A stretch of DNA of 26,240 bases, from NCBI GenBank assembly GCA_001970955.1, contig MPUH01001014.1, positions 1-26,240 on the forward strand. The letters are read 5' to 3'. A program made the translations under genes and the position numbers. The DNA comes from Stentor coeruleus (lineage: Eukaryota; Ciliophora; Heterotrichea; Heterotrichida; Stentoridae). Below are positions 25,822 through 26,240 of the stretch, piece by piece. Positions within the stretch are counted from its first letter, which is position 1, and the number at the start of each line of letters is the position of its first letter. The notes below the pieces were generated by a model. That model ran no database searches and was not told the origin of the DNA. It was given only the letters and a program-made list of their open reading frames with translations.

Positions 25822-26240
25822 GTTTTATTAATAAAAGGACAACGTTTTAATATTCTATTAGATAATATCTAATATAATCCTCGGTTGGCTGTGTTTGCAA
25901 AATCTAGGGAGGTGCTTTAGGTCTATAATTTCTTGGTACTTAATATTTATGCATTGGATTTACTTGTGTGACCTAATAAACTCAATGGCTTCTGCATTCA
26001 TATTTTTCTATCAATAGAGGGAGAAATTCGATTAGTTCTAGCAAGCCAAGATAGTGTATAAAAGTTGAGCATCTCATTGTAAGCACATTATTCTTTAAAA
26101 GATACTCCATTTCTTTGATTATACAAGATTTGTGAAATAAATGCTTACAGCAAGTTATAGCATGCTTTTCTTAAGCTCATGAATTCATATTTATTATATG
26201 TATACATTTATTAAAGAAAAACTACCAAAAAAAGCAAAAA
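25822..26240. other. Right end: Dcp2 upstream region and RING-like relic
   Basis: 419 bp upstream of the minus-strand Dcp2 gene, running to the window edge. It contains the minus-strand RING-like fragment (25982-26170) and a slightly GC-richer stretch at about 25878-25920 that I cannot assign. No telomere at the edge. Confidence 0.5.
25982..26170 (-). pseudogene. Probable decayed RING-type (RBR-like) zinc-finger fragment
   Basis: A 62-codon minus-strand frame, with TAA just before it (26173-26171) and TGA at its end (25984-25982). It has no start of its own before the motif. It reads TCCKHLFHKSCIIKEMEYLL, a CxHxxHxxC core of RING fingers with the usual hydrophobic helix after it, then MRCS and IHYLGLLELIEFLP and LLIEKYECRS, which resembles the segment after RING1 in RBR ubiquitin ligases of ciliates (C..., helix, 'LIEKYE'). 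The first CxxC pair, the second zinc knuckle and the IBR domain are missing. Either a relic or a fragment of a gene whose other exons were lost; the family call is by pattern. Confidence 0.4.

Overview
The window looks like macronuclear DNA of a heterotrich ciliate, most probably Stentor. Four things in the sequence point that way. (1) The genes are dense, AT-rich and mostly intronless; the one clear intron (4359-4373) is only 15 nt, GTA...TAG. (2) A short array of the 8-mer telomere repeat CCCTAACA, known from Stentor and Blepharisma, lies at 13961-14015. (3) The genetic code is standard: a Rab GTPase ends with the expected prenylation Cys-Cys followed directly by TGA, so TGA is a stop, unlike Blepharisma where it is Trp. 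(4) TAA and TAG also act as stops, unlike Tetrahymena or Paramecium. Species assignment is inference.

Layout, left to right: a ubiquitin-specific protease (-, 354-3059); a coiled-coil protein with the tiny intron (+, 3315-4766); a PP2C phosphatase (-, 4801-6048); a Rab GTPase (+, 6714-7301); a multi-pass membrane protein (+, 7689-8558); a small divergent homeodomain protein (+, 9422-9958); a rhodanese-like protein without the catalytic Cys but with a CaaX-like end (-, 10521-11444); a large coiled-coil/disordered protein interrupted in the assembly by telomeric repeats (+, 12499-16120); an MLF-like protein (+, 16188-16751); a small protein with a possible acylated N-terminus (+, 17548-18081); a probable mitochondrial helical-repeat protein broken by a 55-bp duplication (-, 18082-19516); an 11-repeat protein resembling ciliary microtubule-associated proteins (+, 20342-21676); a decayed Tigger/pogo-type transposase (22221-22582); ribosomal protein eL8 (+, 23349-24095); the decapping enzyme Dcp2 (-, 25024-25821); and a probable decayed RING-type fragment at the right end (-, 25982-26170).

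There is no operon-like logic. The genes are independent eukaryotic units for ubiquitin removal, phosphosignalling, membrane traffic, cytoskeleton and cilia, translation and mRNA decay. The accessory interest lies between and inside genes: the telomere block with its 68-bp flanking duplication, the 55-bp frameshifting duplication, two GC-rich intergenic islands (8740-8805 and 19824-19905) that share the ordered motifs CGTA / CGGACA / GTTTA / GCCAC and may be an undescribed RNA or element family, and transposase and RING relics retained in what should be a streamlined somatic genome. I found no convincing tRNA, rRNA or CRISPR array.
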